Shown here one piece after another: positions 21,039-32,330 of a stretch of 64,000 bases of DNA (the stretch's first letter is position 1; every line of letters starts with the position of its first letter). The position numbers were made by a program, and so were the translations under genes. This stretch comes from Lenzites betulinus (taxonomy: Eukaryota > Basidiomycota > Agaricomycetes > Polyporales > Polyporaceae): the NCBI GenBank assembly GCA_022264855.1, contig JABYQU010000046.1:124001-188000 (forward strand). The letters run 5' to 3'. Under the pieces are notes generated by a model. That model was given only the letters and a program-made list of their open reading frames with translations, did not search any database and was not told the origin of the DNA.

Positions 21039-22670
21039 ATGAAGTCGCCGTTCCTGAGCCCACACTCCCCGGCGGAGTTGGGGGCCCGCCAAAACCCGAA
21101 CTACTTTGACCTCCCTGCATACACCCCGGCGCATGCGGCACTCTTCGCCTGGAACCCTCAACCAAACCGCCAATCCCCATATGGGGGTAATCAGCCTAGC
21201 GGTGACGAGTACTACAGCAGGGAGGTCGTTGACTTGCAGTATCCGTCTCTCTCGGCCGAGCAAATCATGGACTACCCGACGCTGCTTCAGTCGAGACTGG
21301 GCCGCTCTCCGAGACAGCGCTATGGGTTCCCGAGGGATATCACTTTCACCCCCGTGTTCGATCTTCCAGCGTCGCCTCTGTCATCTCTGAGTGGGTTTCC
21401 ATCGCCATCTCTGCCTACGGTGGCGCCCGAAGCTCCAGCTGCTGCTCAATTGTCCCCCTCACGCAAGGCGCAACGGAAGGTCTCCGCGCACTCTGGAACT
21501 CGTTCCCAGCTCTTCTGGCTGGTGTTGTACTTTGGGTTCAACCTGGGCTTGACGCTATACAACAAGGGCGTGTTGGTACGGTTTCCCTACCCATACACGC
21601 TCACCGCCGTGCACGCGCTCTGCGGCAGTCTGGGAGGGTATGTTTTGCGACGGCAGAAACTTTACACCCCAGCGCAATTAGATGTCAAAAGCTACATGGT
21701 CCTAGCGGCGTTCAGCGTGCTCTATGCGGTCAACATCGCGGTCAGCAATATCTCGCTGCACCTCGTCACCGTCCCCGTATGTTGGTATATATCTGCATCT
21801 AGGCTAGTACACTCATGCTTTCATAGTTCCACCAAGTCGTGCGGGCCGCGACGCCTATATTCACCACCCTCCTTTCTAATATAATCTTCGGAACGCGTTT
21901 GAGCGGCTCCAGGGTTGTTGCCCTGGCTCCCGTTATGTTCGGCGTAGTCCTTGCGTATGTCACCCCTCCACATGATGAGTGCCGTAACTCAACAGCTTTT
22001 CCAGCACCTACGGCGACTACTACTTCACTCGCTTGGGCTTCCTCTTGACCTTGCTCGGCGCGGTCCTCGCCGCTCTCAAAACAATTTACACCAACGTCTT
22101 ACAATCACATCCTACATCGAGCAAACTTACCCAAAAGGCAACTCCTCATAGTATAGCGGCGACTCTTGTCGCACCCCCACCTCTTAATCTGCACCCCCTC
22201 GATCTCCTCGCCCGCATGTCCCCCCTCGCCTTTGTTCAATGCGTCGCGTACGCCTATCTATCCGGAGAGTTCGCGCGTATGCGCGGTCCCGCACTCGACA
22301 GCAGCGCGCCCAGCATCGGATGGTGGCACCTCCTCCTTCTGGTGGGCAACGGGTGTATTGCATTCGGCCTGAACGTTGTCAGCTTCACCGCGAACGGCAA
22401 GGTCGGTGCGCTCAACATGACCGTCGCAGGTACGACCTCCGCCTTTTCGCTGCTCTACCTAGTCCCTGATGGCTGTGACACCACGTAGCGAACGTGAAGC
22501 AGGTCCTGACAATCGTGCTCGCTGTCGCTGTCTTTAACCTCACGATTACCCGGGTAAACGCTCTTGGGATCGTGATCACCCTCCTCGGCGGGGCGTGGTA
22601 TGCGGGCGTCGAACATCGGGTGAAGGCGCAGCAGAAGAACAGCAGTCGACTCTCCACGGCGCGAACGTGA
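21039..22670 (+). CDS. Triose-phosphate-transporter family membrane protein (drug/metabolite superfamily)
   Basis: A soluble N-terminal region of about 155 residues is rich in Pro/Ser. The transporter core starts at LFWLVLYFGFNLGLTLYNKG, the TPT-family signature, and continues with FPYPYTLTAVHALCGSLGGY, SYMVLAAFSVLYAVNIAVSN, FHQVVRAATPIFTTLLSNII, LGFLLTLLGAVLAALKTIYT, a helix at WWHLLLLVGNGCIAFGLNVV and a last pair ending LGIVITLLGGAWYAGVEHRV. Three introns (GTATGT at 21779, GTATGT near 21955, GTACGA near 22432) splice in frame, and the stop is at 22668-22670. Relatives exchange nucleotide sugars or phosphorylated metabolites across Golgi/ER membranes (Sly41 is a yeast member). It converges on the NDH-2 array. 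Substrate unknown. Confidence 0.85.
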
Positions 22671-23094
22671 TGGCGTGGCTGAATTCCATCGGACATTTTA
22701 GATCCTTTAGATGTAACTTTCCAGGGCACGGACCTTCATACCCGCTTGTATCGATACCTTGCATCTCTAAACCAACTGCCGAATACTTACCTCCGTTGTG
22801 ACCTCGCCCGTGAAGAGCAAAGAGAGTAATTCCATTGTAAAAGCCTTTCCTATCAGTGTAGGTATCACTTGACACGGAGTAGATCGCTTGACAGATGCTA
22901 GTGAAATCGGGTGAACTTCTGACGTTCCCGAGTATATATACGTAAGTGCCTCCAACTGTACTCTCAAGAACCTGTCGTGTAGTGCTGCCCCCCCCCCCCC
23001 ATTTAGTCAGTAGTGTAAGTTCTAGTTGATGAAATTAGTATAATGTCTACGGAGTTTACTTCAGAGCCATCGTCTTTTTCGGGGTGAATACCCA
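22671..23094. other. Intergenic region, unique left flank of the array
   Basis: No gene. A run of 13 C lies at 22988-23000. Unlike everything to its right, this sequence is not repeated, so it marks the original 3' neighbour of the NDH-2 gene. Confidence 0.6.
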
Positions 23095-23097
23095 AAC

Positions 23098-25670
23098 TCA
23101 GAAACGGCTCAGATCGCGTCCGAATATCCAGTTCATGAACCTGTAATCACTCCCACCGTCAGCTCTCTGCAAGCAACCACACAAAGCGCCACACACCAGT
23201 ACATCGGCACCAGAATCTTGTTCCTCACGCTCAGCGTCTTCGTGAAATACGCAGAGCGCCACAGCAGCCACGCCAGCCGCCCCGTCTCCTTCCCCTTCGG
23301 CCCGCGCGCGGCCTTCGTGCGGTCGAACACCGCCTCCCAGTCGCCGATGTACGCCAGACTCCCCGCGTTTTGGAACTTGAATGGGGCGGCCGCGGGAGCG
23401 CGGGAGGAGCGGATGAGCGCGTTGAGGCGGCGCGTGACGTGCTTCGCCTGCTGGTTTGCGACCTGCGCGGTCGCGGGGAGCGGGTCGTCGACGATCGTGG
23501 CCGCGTCGCCGATGGCGAACACGTCCGGGTCGGGGGCGTCGGTGGAGGCCATGACGACGTTTAGGTGGCTATCGGTGACTAGGCTCCTGTGGCGCGCGAG
23601 AGGATCAGCGTAAGCAGGCTATGATGGAGGCGACAACTCGCTCAGACGCATGATGCGCGTACCGTTTTGTGCGCGCATCCTTTTTAGCCTCGGTGATGGA
23701 CTGGATGAGTGGGTTTGGTGCAAGCCCCGTGCTCCACACTAACATGCCGAAATCGACTTCGAGAGGTCGGATCGGCTGAACTGAAATCATAAGGCAGGCT
23801 GTGGCGTACCTTCGCCCTCTTCGGTTACAAACATCCGGTCCTGGCGGAGACCTGTCAGGACTACGACCTATATTTTATACTCAACCGAACGTTTGTGCCT
23901 ACCTTCTCCACACGCTCGACGTGATGCTGTGTTAGAAGTCTGATCCCTTCACGCCTAAACTTTGACGTTGCGTATCTGCATGTCGTGAGTGACCGGCATT
24001 TACACGGGATCCAAGCGTACCACGCTCGCGCACTTACTCTTGCAACCCCGTATCGAATCCACCGAGGATGTTGGGCGCGACATCATACAGGTTGATCTTT
24101 GCCAGGCGCGCGAGCGCGGGGTAGTGCCTCCGGATATCGGTGTGCAAAAAGTCATGCAGCTCCGCGGCGAACTCGACGCCTGTCGGCCCGCCCCCGACGA
24201 TGCAGAAGTTGAGTAGCTTTCGGCGATCGGCATCGGTAATTGTGGGCTGGTTTGCCTGTTCGAAACCTGGGTGCGATTGTTCAGAAGCTGGCCGGCAACT
24301 CGATCGGGGTGGGGGTGAGCTCACATTCGAGGACGCGAGTGCGGATACGCCGTGCGTCGCGGATGTCTTTGAGAAAGTATGCGTGTTCTTTGACACCCGG
24401 AACGTTGAATGCTGCAAAGCATGTGCACATCAGAATCCGCCGTTCTCTCTGGATGGGAAGATATATGGCATACTCTGACTGTATGCGCCCACAGCGATGA
24501 CGAGTTTGTCATACGTGAGCTGGAACTTTTGTGAGCTTCCTTCCACTGCACTCGCGCTTTGATTAGGATCGGTGTTCTCGGCGAGGTCGCCGACTCGGGC
24601 AAACTTGACTGGAGACGTCGCGGGCATCTGTATGGTGGCAGAGTCAGTATCATTCTTATGGTGCTGAGAGGCTACGGGCTTATGGCAACTTACGCATATC
24701 AGCTTCTTGTGTTTGAAGTCTGAATAGTACAGATTAGTATATTTCATGAAAATGGCTTCAGGGAACATCAGGAAACACCAAATCGTCCAGATGGAGACAC
24801 GTGCCTCCAGCGCTCCGTGGGCCTGGATCCATAGGCTGGAGACATGTTCTCCATCCTGTTGACGAACCTTCGTAATTTGCTTGTTTTCGTCTGTGAACAT
24901 GAAGTTCTGCTCTTCTGAAGCACGATTTTCTAAACGGTGAACAAGCGACACAGCGTCGGTGAGTTGCGCGGGCAAGCCGTGGGACAGGCTCCGTAGTCTT
25001 CATTTTGGCACTGATGGAGACGCCCTGTCTCCATATGATGGGGGGTGTCTCCAGCGCCTCCATCCAGCCATGCCTTACCATATGAGGCCCATGGTTCACG
25101 GAGGCTTTCCTGATGAACGTGCGGCAGACATGCTCACCAATAGAGTCACACCAAGCCGTGTACGAGACCTGCGTTCGATTTTAGGAATACGTATCATTTT
25201 GAACGTGTCGTGTGACTCACCACTTCGGGAGTATATCGTCGTACCTGTAATGTAGAACCCGCTGTTAGAATGCTGTGTCAAAATAGAGCTAGTGGTAAGA
25301 GTACGCACAGGTTCGACGGCGGCCCGGAATTCGAGCGTCCCAACCGCGCAGCTCGCAAGAAGTGGTGTAAAGTTGAAGTAGTTGCTTGGCGAAACAATAA
25401 TCACGTCTGTAAACGCCGAACAATGGGCGTCAGAACTATTCAGGATGATACCACGGAAATTCGTGGTGTCATAGCACGAGTGATGTGCTACAGCGACCAC
25501 TCACTCCAACGTTTCTTATCGATGGCCCTGAGGATCTCGTAGCCTCCCCAGCCCGAGCCGAGGATAGCCAGCCTTTGCTTGCCTTGGGTTGGTGCGCCGA
25601 AAAATGTGCGCCGCGCAGGAGCACCCAGCCTCGGGGTCGAGGTTACGGCATGACGCTGGACGGAAAACAT
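23098..25670 (-). CDS. Alternative NADH dehydrogenase (NDH-2), copy 1, apparently intact
   Basis: A type II NADH:ubiquinone oxidoreductase, a single-subunit, non-proton-pumping flavoenzyme of the mitochondrial inner membrane. ATG 25670 has the context CCACCATG and opens with an Arg-containing presequence [20 protein letters not shown]. The FAD site is [14 protein letters not shown], then [20 protein letters not shown]. The NADH site is [33 protein letters not shown] and [20 protein letters not shown] follow, and the C-terminal helix ends [13 protein letters not shown] at 23098. About a dozen introns splice in frame with no break. One intron (24720-25137) is 418 nt, far longer than the others. 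Length, about 550 residues, fits the family. Whether it is the external (NDE) or internal (NDI) type cannot be told. Confidence 0.9.
24720..25137 (-). repeat. Oversized NDH-2 intron with GGAGAC/GTCTCC palindromes (copy 1)
   Basis: Other introns of this gene are mostly 50-100 nt; this one is 418 nt. It contains at least three imperfect palindromes with GGAGAC and GTCTCC arms, near 24794, 24837 and 25016-25060, suggesting an old insertion such as a miniature transposon. The intron is present in all four copies, so it predates the amplification. Copy 1 alone lacks a few bases near 24923. Confidence 0.5.
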
Positions 25671-27259
25671 GGTGGGAAACGCGCGGAAGATAATCTGGGT
25701 GACGAGATTGGCGGACGTTCCAAGCAAGGATGGGTAACTCTCGACTTACCCGCACGATTCCTTATGAAGAGCCCTGGCCGGAGCAGCTCGGAGGAGAAGT
25801 GGGGAGAGAATAGGACGTCATGCTACGCGGTTCATGCTTCGTTCTAAACACATCCATCATGATTCGTGTGCACCTGCGCTTCGTCTCGCTCCAGTTCCAT
25901 GGGGCTCCGCCCACTTACGGCGCCAGCGCAGAGATTTTGCCGGCCAGGCTAATGAGGGTGGTTGTGAGTACGCTCCATTCGGAACGGCACGGCCGTCGAC
26001 CAATAGGCTGCGAGCGTCACCCAAAGTCTTCCAGCTCATCCACACGGGCCGTTCAGTGTTTACTGCTATGTGTATCCCATCACCAGTGCCCGCCACGCCG
26101 CCGTTCCCTGCCCACTCACCTCGCTGCCCTCCTGCTGCCCTCCCCGCCCGTTCTCTCCGTGCCCGCTCGACGCCCCGCTGCCCTGCCCCTCCACCGACCG
26201 TCTCCTCTTTATACCCCGCTTCTTCAGGGGAGGCTCCAACACATGCGCCGCCTGCAGCTGACGAAAACACCGCTCGCCGGTTGCTATGGGCGCCGTGCAC
26301 ACACCAGATCCACATCGCCCGCATCCTCCTCCATCGCCCTCCATCGGCTAGCACTACGCGCTACCACACACCCGGCCCTGCCCGCAGTCTGCTCTCGTCC
26401 CCTGGCGACCGTCCCTCCGGCCCCGCTGCCCTCGGCCCTCGCAGGGGCGCACCGCACGCGATATTGCTCCGTGAAGGTGAGCGCCCGTCCTCTTGTCATA
26501 GCGTCCCGCTCGCGTACTGTACCATACGCTACCAGACGCTGCTCGCGACGCGAGCAGCGCTTCCACTCCGCTCGGCCGCCGTGTACCGCAAACGTAAGCG
26601 CAGCCACCTGGACTTGTACATCGCACAAGGTGTGTGGCCCACCAACGTCGCCGCACCCGCCCGCATCTGCCATTGGCCGACCCAGGCGTGTGGCGTCGCA
26701 GCGCAATGGCTCTCTAGCGACTTGTCAATATCACCGCCGCGTCATCCCGCGCTGCCTCCGCACCGTGCGCGCGGGGCTCCTCATCGTTTGGGCCGCATCC
26801 CGCCTTGGTCACGAGGGGCCCGTCGTCGGCGCGCACTCGCGCGCGGCGGCGCAGCGGCGCAGCGCTCGTCAACACCGCGCGCCCTGCTGCCGACCTGTCT
26901 GTCCCGTTCACCCAGCTGAGCACGCCCGCGCCTTGCGCGCACGTACCGCGCTGCATCCCAAGGGCCTCAGTACTCATTCCCGAGCAGCCGAGCAGCCGGC
27001 TCGCTCCCGGAGCGCGTCAGGGCGCGTCGGAGCGCTGTTCACCGCCGTGCCGCGACGACGGCCGCCGCCCCCTTCGCGATGTACCATGGACACCGCCCGC
27101 CACGGCATCTCCAACGTGTGTATACTCCACGCGTCCTACAGCCCGGGCGCCGTCGCGTGGGAGAAGCACTTGTCACCTCCATCGCGGCCAGCAGACCGCC
27201 CACCACACCCGCAAAACACACACCCGCACAGCGCAGCGTTGTCCACGCGTCCCCCTGCG

Positions 27260-29130
27260 CGGTGCGCATACACCCTCCGAGTTAAAGTACGATCCGCGCA
27301 CTGTCGTTTTTCGCCGTTTTCATGTCATTTCGTCGGTTTTCAGAGAGAATCACCCGCGCGCTGTCTGGATCGGCGCCGTTCGCGCTCATACTACAGACAT
27401 GTACTGTACCGTATAAACGCGCTATGCACACGACATTTCAGCCAAAACGGACAAGTTCTCGAGTGCGCCCCCTGGGTGCCATTCAGCAGATGTGCATCGA
27501 ACCACATCGCCCGTCCCCTCCTGGGATCGCGTCCTCCCGCTCTGAAAGCGCACACACGGGCTCGCACAACAGGCCCTGTGTCGGCCATCGCACCCCCACC
27601 GCTGCCCCTCGTTCACAGCCTCCCAGGGGGCGACCGCTGTGCAGGCCGGGGCGACCAGCCAACCGCCCACCCTGCCCGGGCCACTCCTCCCCGCGCGCCG
27701 CCGTCTCGCACACACGTCCCCCCGCACGGTGCGCATACACCCACCGCGGCGCGGCGCGATCCGCGCGCCCGCACCTTTCGCCGTTTTCATGCGTTTTCCA
27801 TGCACCCGCACAGAGCACCGCGCGCCCGCGCACGGGCCCGCGTCCGTCTGCGCCCGTGTTGCAGAGGTGGGCTCTGCGGTACGTACGCGCGACGCACACG
27901 GCGTTTCAGCGCGGACGGGCGTGTTCTCGTTTTCGTCGTCGTCTCGTGCGCCATTGCAATGGCTTTGGTGGGCGGGCACTGGCATGCATGCGACATCGCC
28001 GACATCTCGAAGTGGTGGCGGCCTCCCGCTCTGCGCGCGACCGCATGGACGCCTGCATCAGTGCCACTGCCCGCTGCAACACCTGCGCCTCGCTGCCAGT
28101 GGCGTTCCGCGCGAAGGACGCCGCGGCGGCCTCGCACCTGGGGGAGGAGGCAGGCCGGGGGTGGGCAGCAGATCGCGCACCCCTCCTCCGCCGCCCATCC
28201 CCGCCAAACGCCACTCCGCACACACATTGCGCTGCACGGTGCGCACCCGTCCAGCGCGTTTCGACGCGATCCGCGCAGGTCGCATTTGCTCACTTTCATG
28301 CCGTTTTGCGGGTTCACAGGGAGAATCGCCCGCCGCCGCCCGCTTTTGCGCCGTTCCTCCCGATATTCGAAACGTCTAATCTACAGTATGAACGCGCTAC
28401 GCATGCGCAGTTTCGGCGCGAACGGACAACATTTGGTTTTCGCCCTCTTGGCGCCATTGGAGGGATGTGCGCAGAAACTCGACGTCGCCCCGCCCGGAGT
28501 TCCCGACCTCCTGTGTTGCAACTTAGTACATGCACTGGCGTGTGTACGACGCGTACGCCCACCAATATGCAGAGCGGTCCGTAGAATTTCGTTTTCACCA
28601 CTTCTGCGCGAACTCATGGCCACACCCACAGACTCGGCATGGTGCAAGGATCGGGCAGAAAATCGAAAACGCCTCCTCCTCCGCCGATCCCCGCGCAACG
28701 CCACTTTGCACACACGTTACGCTGTACATTTCGCACCCGTCTAGTAAGTTACGACGCGATCCGAGCAATTTGCATTTCGCCCATTTCCATGCCATTTCGG
28801 AGATTCTCACAGAGAATTGTTCGCCGCGCGCCAACGTCTCCTCCGTTCCTCCCGAGATTCGAAACGCCTAATCTACAGTGTGGACGCGGTACGCGCGCGG
28901 AGTTTCAGCCCGAACGGAAGTGTTCGCGGTTTCGCCCTTTCGGCGCCATGGAATGGAGGGATGTGCGCACAAACTCGGCCCCGCCCCGCCCTGTGTTCGT
29001 CCTCCCTCCCTATAGATTGGCACATGCACTCGCGGGTATGCGGCGCGTACGCATGCCGAGTGCCAGCGCGGTCCGTACAAATTTCGTTTCCACCCCTTCT
29101 ACGCGAGCTCACGGCCGCGCCCACAGAATT
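27260..29130. repeat. ~490 bp degenerate satellite, 4 monomers (unit 1)
   Basis: Anchors recur in order in each monomer: a GCGCACCCGTC-like box, then GACGCGATCCG, a TTTCATGCCATTT-like box, CGAAACGTCTAATCTACAG, then TTGGCGCCATTGGAGGGATG. The last anchor falls near 27475, 27950, 28452 and 28944, so the period is 475-502 bp. Monomers 3 and 4 are clearly alike; monomers 1 and 2 are more diverged. No protein-coding constraint is evident. Confidence 0.75.
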
Positions 29131-30938
29131 TGCGCACCGCGGCACGCCCGGCGTCCCTCCCCTAGTTACCACACTTGGCGCATCCACTCGCGTGAAGGTT
29201 CCGAGAGAGCCCACAACGCCGCGCCGCGACACGAGCTGTCTGCGACCCTGCCCCGTTCGCGCCGTCTCGTGTGCGCGTGTACCAAGTGGCGCCCACCATC
29301 GTCCTGAGGCGCGCGCCCTCATCGCGCCACTCGGTGTGCATGGTTGTTTGCATGCGCGGGCGTTGTCTGCTGGCATGCGCCCCGTGCACATGCCGATGCA
29401 CAGGCAGGGCACACAACGGTCAGAGTCGGGCACGCGCCGCAACTCCCGTCCCGGAAACGCGTACCGCGCAGTGCGCAGTGCGCCTCGTGCCCGGCGGAAT
29501 CCATGACGTTTGCCTCCGCCCAGTGCGCAGGTACAGGTACCGTCTGTGCCCGTCGCGCCTCCGCGTCACTCGTCGCTGATACAGTCGTCTGTTTCCAGCG
29601 CGATGCCGGCGCATGCGCCACGGTACGGCTCGCCGCCGACACCCTCAACGAGGGGACGCCTGCGCACGGCGGGTTTCTATGTCGGACACTCAGGGTCGGG
29701 ACGCGGGATGGCTCGCACATGGAGCAGTCATCCGGTGGGCTGGCATGTGGGCTGGCGTGTGCTCTGACATCTCATGCGGGGTCTATGGCATCACCATTGG
29801 TGTGCTTGTCTGCCGTAGGCCGTACGAGTGACTGATCCTCCAGCCGGACTGCACAGCTTGCTTGTGCCAAGCGATGGAGGTGTGCACCAGCGGAAGCTGT
29901 CACATATGTTGCAGGCACCGTCGGCTACCCTCGAAGCTAGCCGACAGGTCCTCACAACGGCGTAATCAATCTCAGTGTCAACACGGCGACGGGGCATGCC
30001 AAACAAATATTCATATATCTCTGCAGGCAGTCGATCTCGGTCTGTGACGACAATTCAACACAGTCGTTGTATGGGTGCCGGCATGTTGAGACTCGGAATG
30101 TATTCCCATTGTATGGTACTGCTAACACATTGATACATTGATTTGCGACGGACGGAACTTGAGCCAATCCCTGGCCCTGCTCAGTCGAGACGGGGACAGT
30201 GTGTTCCCATCTCGACTGAGCAAGGCTTGAGCATGGGCTGAATCTGTGGAATCACGGCGGGACGCCATGGGAAAGGGTTGCAGACATTCTTGGAGATGGC
30301 GTCGAGGAGGTAGAACGAGGGCAGCTTCATCCGTGCCCCGAGTCCCATCGGCCGCAGACGGCTCGTCGCGCAGCCGCGGAACCAGGGGGGTCCTGCCGGC
30401 GTCAGCCTCCCGCCGTCGTGCAGTCTCGCCGAAGGAGTGCGCACGCGACTCGGAGCGGCGGTGCAGCAGGGATGGGGACGCTATGGGCAGACGTCGCTAG
30501 CGTTGTCATGCAGCGCCGTACACAACTGACGAGCCTGGATTCCGAGCGGGGCGCGATCCGTCTCGTATGCGCCGCAGCGTAGATGGGTGAGTGGCAGAAT
30601 TGGGTACAGGCCGCCAGCCCACAGGGGAAGCGAGCTGGACGCTGCCGGGACAGCTGCTCCAGGGCTCTGATGCTACCGGGCGTGCTACGAACGCATATGG
30701 CGGCGGGTTACTCCCTGAGAAGTGTGCACAGTTCGCATGCCACATGGACCCTGCACGGCTCGCGGGGCGCGCGTTCAGGAACGGCGGCGTCTTGCACGAT
30801 CGTCCCGAGCGAAGCGTAGGCAGCCACGGTGGCCGTAGATGGCGAGAGGGCAGTGCTCTCGATCGTCCAGAGAGGAGATCTCGCCTGAGGAGGAAGCGAC
30901 GCCGTGTATGTTAGACTATTTGCACTGTCTCCCTGCGA
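29131..30938. other. X spacer, no gene recognised (unit 1)
   Basis: There are short overlapping frames on both strands. One short stretch near 30800-30870 looks like an exon of gene X (ATVAVDGERAVLSIVQ), but its frame does not connect cleanly in unit 1. An inverted repeat around 30180-30220 (CAGTCGAGACGGGGAC against TCTCGACTGAG) can form a hairpin. Confidence 0.35.
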
Positions 30939-31819
30939 ATGCATCGGGGACTCACCAGGGCACTTTGGCGAGTGCTACGAGCGACGGCGGGCTGCATAGA
31001 TGTCGAGCAGACTTGGTACCATAAACCGGTCTTAACTCACAGCGTCCGCGAGACGTTGCGAGTCTCTATCCTCACTGGTCCCCCCGCGCACACTATCCCT
31101 GCTGGACGCGTGCCCATAGACATCGAGATGACAGGCTACCGACGTCCCGGAAGCACGCTGCGAGCAGACTATGCTCGGCGGGAGATCAAACTGCGCGGCG
31201 GGCTCCGGAAGCTCGTAGCAGAGGCCGCCGGTGAGTACACGCACACGCCTGCTCCGAGCGAGAACCACTGACTAAGCACGCCGCGCCGGCGCGGGGCTCA
31301 GTGAGCGTGTCTGGGAACCCCGATGCGAAGATGTGGTGGACGTTCGAGCAGTACTACACGAGGACATACCTCGGGGCCGGAATCAAGCTGATAGGGTGGC
31401 CGACATGCTTCGTATGGCAGAACCTCAGTGGCATCACGGGGTACGAGCGCATCGCGTTCCTCCACCAGCGGTGGAAGAAGGGCAAGATGAGCTTCGTCCC
31501 TGTGACCGCCGCTGAGCGCGAAGCGGCGCTGGCCGACCCGACGCGGGCGGCGCCCGCCCCGCGCTGCATCCACACGCCGCCCAAGCTCGGACGGAGCGAT
31601 CTCAAGGCGCACAAGCGGCGGCCGAAGACGAACCCCGAAGGGCGGCCGCACCGATACACCCGCAACGGGCCGAAGTCGCAGAAGTGGGTGTCGCAGGCGG
31701 CAGAGGCCCGCGCGTCCGCCCCGATGGAGGAGGGCCCGAGCGAGTCGTGCGCAGACAACGATGCGGTGTGGGGCTCGAGCAGGGCGCGCGGGCTTGCGGG
31801 CTCGCGAAGGGGATTGTGA
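30939..31819 (+). CDS. Gene X, unknown function, two exons (unit 1)
   Basis: From ATG 30939 the frame reads MHRGLTRALWRVLRATAGCI, then a folded-looking part (VETL-like helices, IDIEMTGYRRPGSTLRADYA) ending RKLVAEAA. A 71-nt intron (31231-31301; GTGAGT donor, GACTAAG branch, CTCAG acceptor) joins VSVSGNPDAKMWWTFEQYYT, then IKLIGWPTCFVWQNLSGITG and HQRWKKGKMSFVPV. The end is a basic tail (KRRPKTNPEGRPHRYTR) with an acidic finish. A motif of aromatic-rich YY..GWP followed by W..GK.SF recalls multicopy basidiomycete hypothetical families, but I cannot name one. Unit 1 has one base fewer than unit 2 near 31764, changing the last residues. An upstream exon joined by a GTGTAT..CACCAG intron is possible. 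Confidence 0.5.
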
Positions 31820-32330
31820 GCGGCAAGCTGGAGGACGAGTAAGGGCCGGGGTGCGCACGCGTGATGTATTAGACCACCCTACGCGATGTTCTTTCCGAAG
31901 GCGCGGGCGCGCGGGCGCATGGGCGCGGGTGGGAACAGTCGAAGCGAGCTGCAATGGGGTGGGTGTGAGCAAACGGAAAAGCCTCCGAGTCCGGATCGGG
32001 CACTACCACCGCGCCTATGCGGATGCACGCGCCCGGGCCGCAGCACTGACCTTGGGCCTTGACATTTGGGTTGATGCTGCGAGGCGGGCGGCCGTGCGGC
32101 GCCTGACACCATGGTACCGTTGTCGGAATGGAGCACTACATATAGCCGTGATGAGCGTTCTTCCTCGCCTTTCCCCCTTGCCCCGACTCACCCATTTGGC
32201 CGCCCCCTTTGCTCGCCGCCTGATAGCGCGTCCCCCTCCGTCTCTTGTTCACCGCCTGCTAGCTGCTCCGTCTCTCTGCGCACGCGGTCGCTGTCGCGGA
32301 CGTCGCCGCCGTCGCCGCCGTCTCGGCCAC

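Noticed and set aside
22988..23000. C13 run as the recombination site of the array
   Set aside because: It lies about 95 bp outside the left junction and does not occur at the internal junctions.
25671..25727. Longer NDH-2 N-terminus starting at 25727
   Set aside because: That codon is TTG, not a fungal start. The ATG at 25670 has a CCACCATG context, and the upstream sequence is altered in copy 3.
25820..28744. 974-codon open frame (also 853 codons in units 2 and 3) on the plus strand of X
   Set aside because: Other long frames overlap it on both strands, it runs through the satellite, and its Arg/Pro/Ser/His-rich composition is what stop-poor GC-rich DNA gives. Its extent changes with each one-base indel between units.
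27260..29130. ~490 bp repeats as a CRISPR-like array or tRNA cluster
   Set aside because: Monomers are long, degenerate and adjacent, with no constant short repeat and spacer pattern and no tRNA fold.
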